From: a virus
DNA: 31,820 nt
Virus record (IMG/VR): IMGVR_UViG_3300046532_001206
Span: 1-31,820 of that record
Reading direction: 5' to 3' (one strand)
This document shows positions 21,945 to 28,830 of this stretch, piece after piece (positions within the stretch are counted from its first letter, which is position 1; the number at the start of each line of letters is the position of its first letter). The position numbers and the translations under genes are program-made. Below the pieces are notes generated by a model. It was not told the origin of the DNA. It was given only the letters and a program-made list of their open reading frames with translations, and did no database searches.

Positions 21945-22880
21945 ATGCCAACTTTAGCAACAATTAATGGAATAGCAGAAGATACTATAGCAACTCACAA
22001 TGGTGGAACTGCTGCACTCTACACATCTAAAAATGGTGATACTTGGCAACATGTATCTTGGACAGTGGCAAATGGTGGTAATACGCATGTTCAAGATGGG
22101 GTAACAGATTATAAAGTAGCTACATTTACTGGTGATGGAACATTCCAAATTACAACATTGGGTGATGATGCAATCATTCAGTATCTAGTTATTGCTGGTG
22201 GAGGTGCTGGCTCATCTGGGGCTGCTGGTGGAGGTGGTGCTGGTGGCTATCTTACCGCCTCAAGCTTTGCTGTAACCGCAGTTACGTATACCATAGATGT
22301 GGGTGGTGGTGGCTCTGGAATAGGTGGATCTGGAGGAGCTGGTACTAACGGTGAAAATTCATCAATCTCACATGCTTCTATAACAGACATTGTTGCAACT
22401 GGGGGAGGTCGTGGTGGTTACTGGGGTGCTGGTCAAGCAGGTGGATCTGGAGGTGGTGGATCTGGAGGTAACGGTGTCGTAACAACAGGAGGTGCTGCTT
22501 CTCCTGCTGGTCAGGGAAATGCTGGAGGTACTGGTGTTGTAGGCGCTCCATATTCAAGTGCAGGTGGAGGTGGTGCTGGAAGTATAGGTGGTAATGCTGG
22601 TTCAAATGGTGGTGTAGGTGGTTCTGGTTCATCTAGTTCTATAACTGGATCGCCAGTAATCCGTGCTGGTGGAGGTGGGGGCTCAGGTTATGCAGGTTAT
22701 AGCAATGGTGGGGCAGGAGGAAGTGGAATTGGTGGGGGTGGACATTCTGGCTCTGGCAATGGAAGTGGAGGTAATGGTACGGCAAATACAGGATCAGGCG
22801 GTGGCGGTGTGGGTTCAGGATCAGGAACTAGTGGGAATGGCGGTTCTGGTGTGGTAATTATTCGTTACAAATTTCAATAG
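21945..22880 (+). CDS. Glycine-rich adhesin 3
   Basis: 311 residues: a short N-terminal part with ATINGIAEDTIATHNGG and WQHVSWTVANGGNTHVQDGV, then a glycine-rich domain (about 85-311) ending GNGGSGVVIIRYKFQ, nearly the same as in adhesin 1. It lacks the Ig-like repeats, so it is a compact receptor-binding tip likely carried by the shaft encoded at 21039. AAGGAAAAATT upstream. Confidence 0.82.
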   Translation: MPTLATINGIAEDTIATHNGGTAALYTSKNGDTWQHVSWTVANGGNTHVQDGVTDYKVATFTGDGTFQITTLGDDAIIQYLVIAGGGAGSSGAAGGGGAGGYLTASSFAVTAVTYTIDVGGGGSGIGGSGGAGTNGENSSISHASITDIVATGGGRGGYWGAGQAGGSGGGGSGGNGVVTTGGAASPAGQGNAGGTGVVGAPYSSAGGGGAGSIGGNAGSNGGVGGSGSSSSITGSPVIRAGGGGGSGYAGYSNGGAGGSGIGGGGHSGSGNGSGGNGTANTGSGGGGVGSGSGTSGNGGSGVVIIRYKFQ

Positions 22881-22890
22881 GAAATAAATT

Positions 22891-23256
22891 ATGAGTCATT
22901 TTGCTGAAATAGATAATGAAAATATAGTTCAACGTGTTCATGTTGTAGATCAAGATTTTATCGACAGTGGTAAACTTGGTGATGCATCTATGTGGATACA
23001 AACTTCATACAACACCAGAGGTGGAGTTCATTATGCTCCAGATTCAAACACTCCAGATAGTGGTGTAGCACTAAGAAAAAATTACGCTGGCATAGGTTAT
23101 ACATACGATTCAACTAGAGATGCTTTTTATAGCCCACAACCTTACCCATCGTGGACGTTAGACGATGATACTTGTCAGTGGAACGCACCTACAGCTTATC
23201 CTGATTACAGCAAGTGGTATCAATGGGATGAAGATAATACACAATGGGTTGAATGA
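22891..23256 (+). CDS. Small 'FAEID' tail accessory protein 3
   Basis: 121 residues: MSHFAEIDNENIVQRVHVVD, IDSGKLGDASMWIQTSYNTR, LRKNYAGIGYTYDSTRDAFY, PQPYPSWTLDDDTC and YQWDEDNTQWVE. Closest to 17368. Immediately downstream of adhesin 3. Its TGA overlaps the next ATG. Confidence 0.82.
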   Translation: MSHFAEIDNENIVQRVHVVDQDFIDSGKLGDASMWIQTSYNTRGGVHYAPDSNTPDSGVALRKNYAGIGYTYDSTRDAFYSPQPYPSWTLDDDTCQWNAPTAYPDYSKWYQWDEDNTQWVE

Positions 23257-23342
23257 AATTAATACTCTACATATCAATATTACTGGGGTGCATGTATGGG
23301 CTTTATATTTTGCTTCCACAGGTAGCTCCGGCACCACACTAA
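23253..23342 (+). CDS. 29-residue hydrophobic peptide
   Basis: ATG 23253 overlaps the previous stop, and its TAA overlaps the next ATG (TAATG). Sequence starts MKLILYISILLGCMYGLYIL and ends QVAPAPH: a membrane segment with a Cys. The chain of overlaps suggests it is translated. Too short to assign. Confidence 0.45.
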   Translation: MKLILYISILLGCMYGLYILLPQVAPAPH

Positions 23343-23893
23343 TGAATTACTTTATTGTTCTTATTGTATGTATAATATTTTGGTTACCTTCTACGTTGTA
23401 CGCTGTTGATAGTAATACCGTTAGTTCTTCAACAGTTACTGGTACAACTACAGTAGATAGAACACCAAGCACAGCTGTATCCCCAAATATAATTATAAAT
23501 AATCAAGATGTGTGTACTACCGGTATTAGTGGTGCAGCTCAATCTGCATGGTTTGGTCTTTCTTTTGGTAGAACAGTTGAAGATAAAAATTGTGAAAGAC
23601 TAAAGCTTGCACGTTCTCTGTATGGTATGGGCATGAAAGTAGCCTCTGTGTCTTTACTATGTCAGGATACTAGAGTGTTTCAAGCTATGGAAATGGCAGG
23701 TACTCCATGTCCTATAGATGGAAAAATTGGAGAAGCCGCAAAAGTAATATGGGATAAAGAGCCATACCGAAGACCTGATTATCATGAATGGAGAAATAAG
23801 AAAGAAAACCACGATAAGGTTGTCAGGCTAGATACATTTAGCTCAGAAGATACAGATAAGTCATACAATGAGGGCTGGAATCCTTATGAATAA
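23342..23893 (+). CDS. Secreted Cys-containing protein of unknown function
   Basis: 183 residues from ATG 23342; an in-frame earlier start lies inside the preceding gene. A signal peptide MNYFIVLIVCIIFWLPSTLY-A (hydrophobic core, likely cleavage after residue 21) is followed by a Ser/Thr linker and a domain with four Cys (DVCTTG, DKNCERLK, LLCQDTRVF, GTPCPID) fit for two disulfides. The segment RLKLARSLYGMGMKVASVSL...CQDTRVFQAMEMAG recurs in tailed-phage proteins I cannot name. Exported before or during assembly; role unknown. Confidence 0.72.
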   Translation: MNYFIVLIVCIIFWLPSTLYAVDSNTVSSSTVTGTTTVDRTPSTAVSPNIIINNQDVCTTGISGAAQSAWFGLSFGRTVEDKNCERLKLARSLYGMGMKVASVSLLCQDTRVFQAMEMAGTPCPIDGKIGEAAKVIWDKEPYRRPDYHEWRNKKENHDKVVRLDTFSSEDTDKSYNEGWNPYE

Positions 23894-25058
23894 GATTTAC
23901 TTACATGTAGTTTTAATTATCTTGTTGTTTTGTACTCCTGTATTTGCAGATACAGCAACTACTGCTGATGTAACAGAGAAATCTACAGGAGCTACTCATG
24001 TTTGTGGCAGAAATGATGCAGCTTGTTCATGGGATCCACGATCTAATATTTACTCTGATGGCGGTTCTGACGATGATGTAGTGTACTGGGACAGTCATGG
24101 TGGCGATTGGAATATTACTAATAATATCAAAACATTTATGACTGAAGCTGAAATGCTTCAAGGGTTTACTATGGATAGTTCTATTGGCTTAAGAGATAGG
24201 AACTACATAGGCGGTGATGCATTTACAGTACAAATTAAAGTAACAGACGGTACTACTACTTATTCAGATACTCAGGAATTTACTACTCATGCAGGACAAT
24301 CATATGAAACAATAACTAGTCAATTAATAGTTCCTGAAAATACATTAGCGTATTCACTTGCTACATTTGGGTTAATACTTGAGGGCACTAGTTTAACTCA
24401 TGGGTATAATGGGCCACAAACAAATGCGATCAACTTAACTTCTACTTATAATCTTATTAATCAAGCAGAAGATACTATTTTAAATTTAGTTGCTAATGCT
24501 GTCGATGATATTCTTATAGATAGCATGAATATGAATACAGCAAATATGCAAATTAACGTTGTTACTCCAAGTGGAACACAATCTCTTAATATTCCTGTAG
24601 CAGCAAGCCCAGGTGCTATAAGTATGTCAGTTCCTTCTGTAGGAGGCGCAATCCAACAAATAAAGATTAATACTGGTATGGCTGCTCCTAGTACTCCAGC
24701 ACCAGTTGCACCTAAAGTTGCTACTGCTGTAGCTAAAGTTAAATCAGTAGTAAGTAAATCTAAAGCTGAATCAAAACAAACTAAATCAGATAAAGCTAAA
24801 GCTGTACAGGCTATAGTTACAAGAGTACTACAAGCAGTCTCGATGGCAGGAGGAGATACAGATAGTACTAAACTAGCATTAATGAGTATTCTTGGAACAC
24901 CAGGATTTCGTGCTTACCAACAACAAGAAATACCAGATGCTGCATTTTATACTAGTGAAGTTCCTTATGAGGCTACACTTATAGATCCTTTAGGTTCCAT
25001 TTACGCATTAGGTAGTGATACACTGATGGATAAGATGATTAATTCACAGTATAAATAG
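23886..25058 (+). CDS. Secreted protein, 390 aa, possible virion or periplasmic component
   Basis: I use ATG 23886 because the signal peptide MNKIYLHVVLIILLFCTPVF-A starts there; it overlaps the previous stop by 8 bases. Downstream: Cys-containing segment (ATHVCGRNDAACSWDP), beta region, a Lys/Ala-rich helix (VAKVKSVVSKSKAESKQT) and a C-terminal domain (GTPGFRAYQQQEIPDAAFY). No enzymatic motif recognised. An exported phage protein of this size may modify the envelope, aid exit or belong to the virion; undecided. Confidence 0.7.
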   Translation: MNKIYLHVVLIILLFCTPVFADTATTADVTEKSTGATHVCGRNDAACSWDPRSNIYSDGGSDDDVVYWDSHGGDWNITNNIKTFMTEAEMLQGFTMDSSIGLRDRNYIGGDAFTVQIKVTDGTTTYSDTQEFTTHAGQSYETITSQLIVPENTLAYSLATFGLILEGTSLTHGYNGPQTNAINLTSTYNLINQAEDTILNLVANAVDDILIDSMNMNTANMQINVVTPSGTQSLNIPVAASPGAISMSVPSVGGAIQQIKINTGMAAPSTPAPVAPKVATAVAKVKSVVSKSKAESKQTKSDKAKAVQAIVTRVLQAVSMAGGDTDSTKLALMSILGTPGFRAYQQQEIPDAAFYTSEVPYEATLIDPLGSIYALGSDTLMDKMINSQYK

Positions 25059-25067
25059 TAAGTAACT

Positions 25068-25643
25068 ATGGAAGTAGAATACGGAGGAATAAAAGCAACT
25101 GGCGGTAAATTATTCGTCATAATATCTTTATTAGGTACTGTTGGTGGTGCTCTTTGGGGTGGATTTGAGTTCTATAAAGATTACCAGGATATGAAGAAAC
25201 AAATAACGTCATATGTAGCACCAGATCTTTCTGCATTTGATAAGCAGTTAGGAATACTAGATATTGAGGTTAATACTACAAAAGAACTGATTAGTACTGA
25301 GATTAACTCTATAAAAGAAAGTGTAGATGAAGCTCAAGATACTACACGAGATATAAGAACAACTATGAAGACAGATATTAATGGATTTTCAGATCAAATA
25401 GCTGCAATAGATAAACGATCAAGAGAAGACGGCTTAGAGACGCGAACAGCAATGCGGAATGCGGAGAATGAAGTAAGAGCACTAATAGCTAACACATCTA
25501 AACGATGGGATGATAAGCTACAAAAAGTAGATAATAAATTACAACATGTAGATAGCCAAATAGAAGCATTAGAGAATAAACTAGATAAGAAAATAACTAA
25601 AGCTCTTGAAAATCCATTAGCAGCAATGAGTAAAACAAAATGA
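25068..25643 (+). CDS. Membrane-anchored coiled-coil protein 1
   Basis: 191 residues. One membrane segment (about 15-37, LFVIISLLGTVGGALWGGFE), then ~150 residues of heptad-like charged helix (KQLGILDIEVNTTKELIST; KVDNKLQHVDSQIEALENKL). Shape resembles an inner-membrane spanin or a tail-tape-measure-like helper. Followed by overlapping genes that have the same shape. Confidence 0.72.
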   Translation: MEVEYGGIKATGGKLFVIISLLGTVGGALWGGFEFYKDYQDMKKQITSYVAPDLSAFDKQLGILDIEVNTTKELISTEINSIKESVDEAQDTTRDIRTTMKTDINGFSDQIAAIDKRSREDGLETRTAMRNAENEVRALIANTSKRWDDKLQKVDNKLQHVDSQIEALENKLDKKITKALENPLAAMSKTK

Positions 25644-25972
25644 ATATAACAGCAAGTATTCTCGAGCATTTATGGGTGTTGTTTATTGGGCTTGGAAGCT
25701 GGGCCTTGAACCGCATAACAAGTAAAATCGATATTCTTGAAAAAGGAAAAGCTGATGCTCAAGATACAAAATTAGAACATGCTAATATAGCAACATTAGT
25801 ACATGAGTTAGATAGACGAGTAGATGAAAATCAGCATTTAAGTGTTGGACGTGGGGAACACAAAACAGATGTTACGTCAATTCATAGGCGTATTAACGAT
25901 ATGGAGAAAAACAAAGCAGATAAGATAAAACATATTAAAACTTACACATCTAGAGAAAAAAATGATATCTGA
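25640..25972 (+). CDS. Membrane-anchored coiled-coil protein 2
   Basis: 110 residues; ATG overlaps the preceding TGA. Membrane segment near residues 9-24 (EHLWVLFIGLGSWALN), then a helix with heptads (SKIDILEKGKADAQDTKLEH; RRINDMEKNKADKIKH). Candidate inner-membrane spanin or holin regulator; no direct evidence of function. Confidence 0.68.
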   Translation: MNITASILEHLWVLFIGLGSWALNRITSKIDILEKGKADAQDTKLEHANIATLVHELDRRVDENQHLSVGRGEHKTDVTSIHRRINDMEKNKADKIKHIKTYTSREKNDI

Positions 25973-26183
25973 TAAGTTTAATGAAATGTTAATTGGCGTT
26001 GTTGTGTTATTAGGCGGTTTTATCACAAAAAGGGTGTATTCTAAAAGTGATTTACTAGATCAACGTATATCTGCTCTTGAAAAAGTAGTGGCTACTAAAG
26101 AGGATCTACGTTTAGTAATAAAACCTATTGAACGTAATGTAGACATTATACTTACTCATATTTTAGATAAGAAAAATGACTAG
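25962..26183 (+). CDS. Membrane-anchored coiled-coil protein 3
   Basis: 73 residues overlapping the previous gene by 11 bases. Membrane segment LIGVVVLLGGFITKR (about 10-24), then SDLLDQRISALEKVVATKED, a short coiled coil. A miniature of 25640, consistent with duplication. Function unknown. Confidence 0.65.
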   Translation: MISDKFNEMLIGVVVLLGGFITKRVYSKSDLLDQRISALEKVVATKEDLRLVIKPIERNVDIILTHILDKKND

Positions 26184-26244
26184 AGTTTGGTTTTTTTTAG
26201 CTAGTGCGGTAACCTTAGCTATATGGCTAATAGCTCATAACTAG
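26176..26244 (+). CDS. 22-residue membrane peptide
   Basis: ATG 26176 overlaps the previous stop; MTRVWFFLASAVTLAIWLIA then HN. A single membrane segment. Whether it is made is uncertain; the overlap and hydrophobicity favour it. Confidence 0.4.
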   Translation: MTRVWFFLASAVTLAIWLIAHN

Positions 26245-26253
26245 GAGAATAAT

Positions 26254-26466
26254 ATGACACCAGTAATTTCAACTATAATTGGTTTTATAGATAAAGCAAT
26301 ACCAGGATATAAAACATATGCACTAATGTTAGTAGGTGCATTAATGATGGGATGTCAGATGATGGGTTTTCACAGTTTTTCACAGGAAGCATGGGGTCTA
26401 CTTGGTATAGGTGGTGCTGCTACTTGGAAAATGGGAACTGATCGGGATACGACTAAGAAAAAATGA
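26254..26466 (+). CDS. Holin-like small membrane protein
   Basis: 70 residues with GGAG upstream. One or two membrane segments (TYALMLVGALMMGCQMM, about 21-37, and WGLLGIGGAATWKMG, about 47-61) and a basic tail (DRDTTKKK) typical of holin topology. Start overlaps nothing; stop overlaps the next ATG. Holin function is inferred from size, topology and neighbours. Confidence 0.55.
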   Translation: MTPVISTIIGFIDKAIPGYKTYALMLVGALMMGCQMMGFHSFSQEAWGLLGIGGAATWKMGTDRDTTKKK

Positions 26467-26744
26467 ATGAGTTGATCATAACGATCATACTTATGATTCC
26501 ATCTCCAAGTAAATTAGTTAATTGGTCTGTGAATAAGATCCCAACACAAATACAGATTATACATAAATCCGGTTTAGAGGTAAGTTACAATGCTAATCCA
26601 GTATCATGTAAATTTAGACCAAGAAATGCTAATGAAATGGTATTTAAATCATCTAATGATAATTGCTATGCTATTTATGATATAAATAGCCCAACATTTA
26701 TTAGACATCCAAATCACTGGTATAAAGTAAACTTAGGAGAATAA
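26463..26744 (+). CDS. Hypothetical protein with hydrophobic N-terminus
   Basis: 93 residues. MNELIITIILMIPSPSKLVN could be a short signal or membrane anchor; the rest is basic and soluble with two Cys (NPVSCKFRPRNANE, NDNCYAIYD) and Trp/His at the end. No family recognised. Located among holin candidates. Confidence 0.58.
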   Translation: MNELIITIILMIPSPSKLVNWSVNKIPTQIQIIHKSGLEVSYNANPVSCKFRPRNANEMVFKSSNDNCYAIYDINSPTFIRHPNHWYKVNLGE

Positions 26745-26745
26745 T

Positions 26746-27033
26746 ATGGATATAGCTGCAATGTTTGAAGGACAAGGATGGTTTGCAATAGTAGGACAAA
26801 TAGTATTGCTATTTACAGCAATCACAGGTTCTTTACCTGATAAATTTGTACAAAAGATCCCAGTGCTTGGAACTGTTTGGCCTATATTCAACTGGTTAGC
26901 AGGTAATGTATTTAATAACATTAACCATCCTAAAGGAATGGCTGCTCAAAATGATGTGGAAAAAGAGATTGATGAAGCTAAAGCTAAAGTTAGGACTCGT
27001 GCTGGTATGCCTGATGTTCTCGATGGGATGTAG
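26746..27033 (+). CDS. Holin-like membrane protein, 95 aa
   Basis: GGAG upstream. Two hydrophobic segments (WFAIVGQIVLLFTAITGSLP, about 12-31, and VLGTVWPIFNWLAGNVF, about 41-57) and a charged tail (DVEKEIDEAKAKVRTRAG) give class II holin-like topology. Its 3' end overlaps the lipoprotein gene at 26972 in another frame. Function inferred. Confidence 0.6.
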   Translation: MDIAAMFEGQGWFAIVGQIVLLFTAITGSLPDKFVQKIPVLGTVWPIFNWLAGNVFNNINHPKGMAAQNDVEKEIDEAKAKVRTRAGMPDVLDGM

Positions 27034-27310
27034 TGGTTTACCTTTAGTTGAATTAATACCTCCTGTAGTTAATTTTGGTTTAGGATTTTATGACCATAAT
27101 GACTACTACTCTAAAGAGTGTTTATGGTATGACGAAATTAAACTAAATGACGCGACTAAGAAATGGTTACTGGACAGTAACCCTCCTGAAGTCGTCAGTA
27201 AAGATCTATCTAAAGTTAGTAGAAACAACGACATATATAGAGAAGTGTGTAAAAAAGATAAAGGTGTGGTTGATAAACTTAAAGGTAAAACAAAAAGAAT
27301 ACTCGAATAA
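26972..27310 (+). CDS. Lipoprotein, outer-membrane-spanin-like
   Basis: 112 residues from ATG 26972, nested in the +1-shifted frame over the end of the holin-like gene. MKLKLKLGLVLVCLMFSMGC is a lipoprotein signal peptide (KLKLKL positive start, hydrophobic core, lipobox FSMGC, Cys20). I prefer this start to longer ones because it gives a normal signal and has AAAGAG upstream. The mature part has Cys pairs in KECLWYDEIKLND and REVCKKDKG, a spacing seen in phage outer-membrane spanins. Spanins fuse inner and outer membranes in the last lysis step. Partner might be one of the coiled-coil proteins at 25068-26183. Confidence 0.68.
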   Translation: MKLKLKLGLVLVCLMFSMGCSGLPLVELIPPVVNFGLGFYDHNDYYSKECLWYDEIKLNDATKKWLLDSNPPEVVSKDLSKVSRNNDIYREVCKKDKGVVDKLKGKTKRILE

Positions 27311-27338
27311 CCTTGATGGCAACCAGGGAATAGCACGT

Positions 27339-27749
27339 ATGAATGAATACAAAGCAAAAGTAGTTAAAGTAGTAGATGGGGATACTATAGATGTAGATAT
27401 AGATCTAGGGTTTAGTATTATTCTTTCTAACCAAAGAATTAGACTATTTGGAATAGATACTCCTGAGTCACGAACACGCGATAAAGAAGAGAAATTCTAC
27501 GGTAAGCTATCAGCTCAGTTCTTAAAAGATAGGTGTAAGAAGGGCTCTTACATTACGCTTAGAACCTATTTAGATAAGAAGGGTAAATTTGGTAGAATAC
27601 TTGGTGAGATAGTAGTTGATGAAGTTAATTTAAACCAACAAATGGTTAAACAGCATTTAGCTGTTGAATACTTTGGACAGAGTAAAGAAAGTATTGAAAA
27701 AGAACATTTAAAGAATAGACTTAAAATCTCAAAACGGAAAAAACTATGA
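27339..27749 (+). CDS. Staphylococcal-nuclease-like (thermonuclease) protein
   Basis: 136 residues from ATG 27339. VVDGDTIDVD (D13, D15), IRLFGIDTPE (R35, D40, E43) and GKFGRILGE (R86) supply all catalytic and calcium residues known from staphylococcal nuclease, whose R35/D40/E43/R87 numbering is nearly the same. It should cut DNA and RNA with calcium. No signal peptide, so it would act in the cytoplasm, for example on host nucleic acid, or after lysis. Longer in-frame starts run through the upstream gene and are rejected. Confidence 0.9.
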   Translation: MNEYKAKVVKVVDGDTIDVDIDLGFSIILSNQRIRLFGIDTPESRTRDKEEKFYGKLSAQFLKDRCKKGSYITLRTYLDKKGKFGRILGEIVVDEVNLNQQMVKQHLAVEYFGQSKESIEKEHLKNRLKISKRKKL

Positions 27750-27850
27750 CTTACTATGAAAGATATGACGTAGTCAAACCAAATAAACAACCAATTACAA
27801 CTACACCGCGTAAACCTAAAAAGAAAAAGAAAGTAAAAAAGGGGTATTAA
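27746..27850 (+). CDS. 34-residue basic peptide
   Basis: ATG overlaps the nuclease stop and the TAA overlaps the next ATG. Product MTYYERYDVVKPNKQPITTT then TPRKP followed by a Lys-rich tail. Nucleic-acid binding is plausible from charge alone. Weakly supported but tightly coupled. Confidence 0.4.
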   Translation: MTYYERYDVVKPNKQPITTTPRKPKKKKKVKKGY

Positions 27851-27942
27851 TGAAACTGTTTCTTTGGATTATGGGAGGATCAGTAGCTGTGTTTGTATTA
27901 TTAGCAAGTTTTTATGTTATAGCAATGTCAAGAATGCATTAA
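27850..27942 (+). CDS. 30-residue membrane peptide
   Basis: Starts MKLFLWIMGGSVAVFVLLAS and ends MSRMH: one membrane segment. Shares the TAATG overlap with the preceding peptide. Its last base abuts the endolysin stop codon on the other strand. Unknown function; pinholin-like size. Confidence 0.45.
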   Translation: MKLFLWIMGGSVAVFVLLASFYVIAMSRMH

Positions 27943-28305
27943 TTAAGAATACATCCAAACTACACCGGCAGTCTTGTTAGCATCTACATCTACGTGTATA
28001 AAAGTCTTTGCAATCCCAACCCTGTCAAAGACTTGCATAGCAGCATGCAGTAGCTCATACCTATTTGAGGCTCCGTTGTATGCTAAATCAGCAGCCCATC
28101 CTTCTATATGACTAGATGTAGGTGTTGCATTAATTGCACTATTATGATTACTGCATCTAATGCCACTATTTATAGTTATAGATCTACCTAAGATATCTCT
28201 AACTTGCTGCACTTTTATAGCTAGTTCATCTTTAATATTATCTTTTCCACATCCACATTTACAGGTATATTCAGCTCTACTAAAATTATCTGTTAGGTCT
28301 CCCAC
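27943..28305 (-). CDS. M15-family peptidase endolysin
   Basis: 120 residues. NFSRAEYTCKCGCG at the N-terminus, SGIRCSNHNSAINATPTSSH with H66, GWAADL with D73 and FIHVDVD with H104 give the zinc ligands of peptidase M15A (D-Ala-D-Ala carboxypeptidase-like endolysins). It cuts peptidoglycan cross-links after the holin opens the membrane. GTG start with AAGGAGATAAC upstream. It lies alone on the minus strand in a rightward region, back-to-back with the 27850 peptide and divergent from the carrier protein. No signal peptide. Confidence 0.92.
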   Translation of the reverse strand: MGDLTDNFSRAEYTCKCGCGKDNIKDELAIKVQQVRDILGRSITINSGIRCSNHNSAINATPTSSHIEGWAADLAYNGASNRYELLHAAMQVFDRVGIAKTFIHVDVDANKTAGVVWMYS

Positions 28306-28351
28306 GTTATCTCCTTTTTAATTGATTACTTTAATAAGCTATAGTTCTAAT

Positions 28352-28382
28352 TTGCACTATACACGCATATTTGTTATATAAT
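28352..28382 (+). promoter_or_regulatory. Candidate promoter for the ACP-ketosynthase-portal operon
   Basis: TTGCAC (28352-28357) and TATAAT (28377-28382) are separated by 19 bases, longer than ideal. The 149-base gap also must drive the leftward endolysin gene. CATTGCTATT at about 28394-28403 recurs at 5344-5353. Confidence 0.4.
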
Positions 28383-28454
28383 ACATAAGTAACATTGCTA
28401 TTATAGGTTTAATGCATATTTATTATCCCTTTTAATGATAATATATTTAATACT

Positions 28455-28829
28455 ATGGAAAAAGTTAAATTTACATTCGATGATCCAGAATTTTTATACA
28501 TTGTTAATATAATTTTAAAAGAAGATCATGATGAAGATGAGGAATACGAACCAATAACTAGTATGGATGATAGTTTTAACCTTCATGGGTTAGATAGCCT
28601 AAGTGTTATGATGTTTTTTATTTGGGTATCTGATTTTTTTGGCATTCCTGAAGATAAATTTCAAGAGCTTGCAAAAGAAAAGGATTTTACTATTAGAACT
28701 TTAAAAGATTTTATAAGTAGAGAAGCTACTCAAACTTTTACGTATAATGATGCTATGGCGTATTCTAAACATTCATTTAATAATGATGATGACGCTATAC
28801 GATCTAAAACGGATAATTCAAAGTCCTAA
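28455..28829 (+). CDS. Acyl carrier protein
   Basis: 124 residues. LHGLDSLSVMMFFIWVSDFF contains the carrier motif with S48, the expected 4'-phosphopantetheine site, followed by helix 3 (GIPEDKFQELAKEKDFT) and TIRTLKDFI. Strongly acidic, with an Asp/Glu run near residues 23-31. Longer than a usual ~80-residue ACP, by a ~35-residue polar C-terminal tail. It should be activated by a host phosphopantetheinyl transferase and hold acyl chains for the downstream ketosynthase. No clear ribosome site, so the start rests on family length. Confidence 0.88.
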   Translation: MEKVKFTFDDPEFLYIVNIILKEDHDEDEEYEPITSMDDSFNLHGLDSLSVMMFFIWVSDFFGIPEDKFQELAKEKDFTIRTLKDFISREATQTFTYNDAMAYSKHSFNNDDDAIRSKTDNSKS

Positions 28830-28830
28830 T

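Noticed and set aside
16876-22632. Pro-, Ser/Thr- or His-rich minus-strand ORFs (e.g. 16876, 19830, 22378)
   Set aside because: Antisense translations of glycine codon runs in adhesins; low complexity only.
26906-26971. Longer start for the lipoprotein gene
   Set aside because: Gives a Lys-rich N-terminus before the signal peptide and no ribosome site; the signal starts at 26972.
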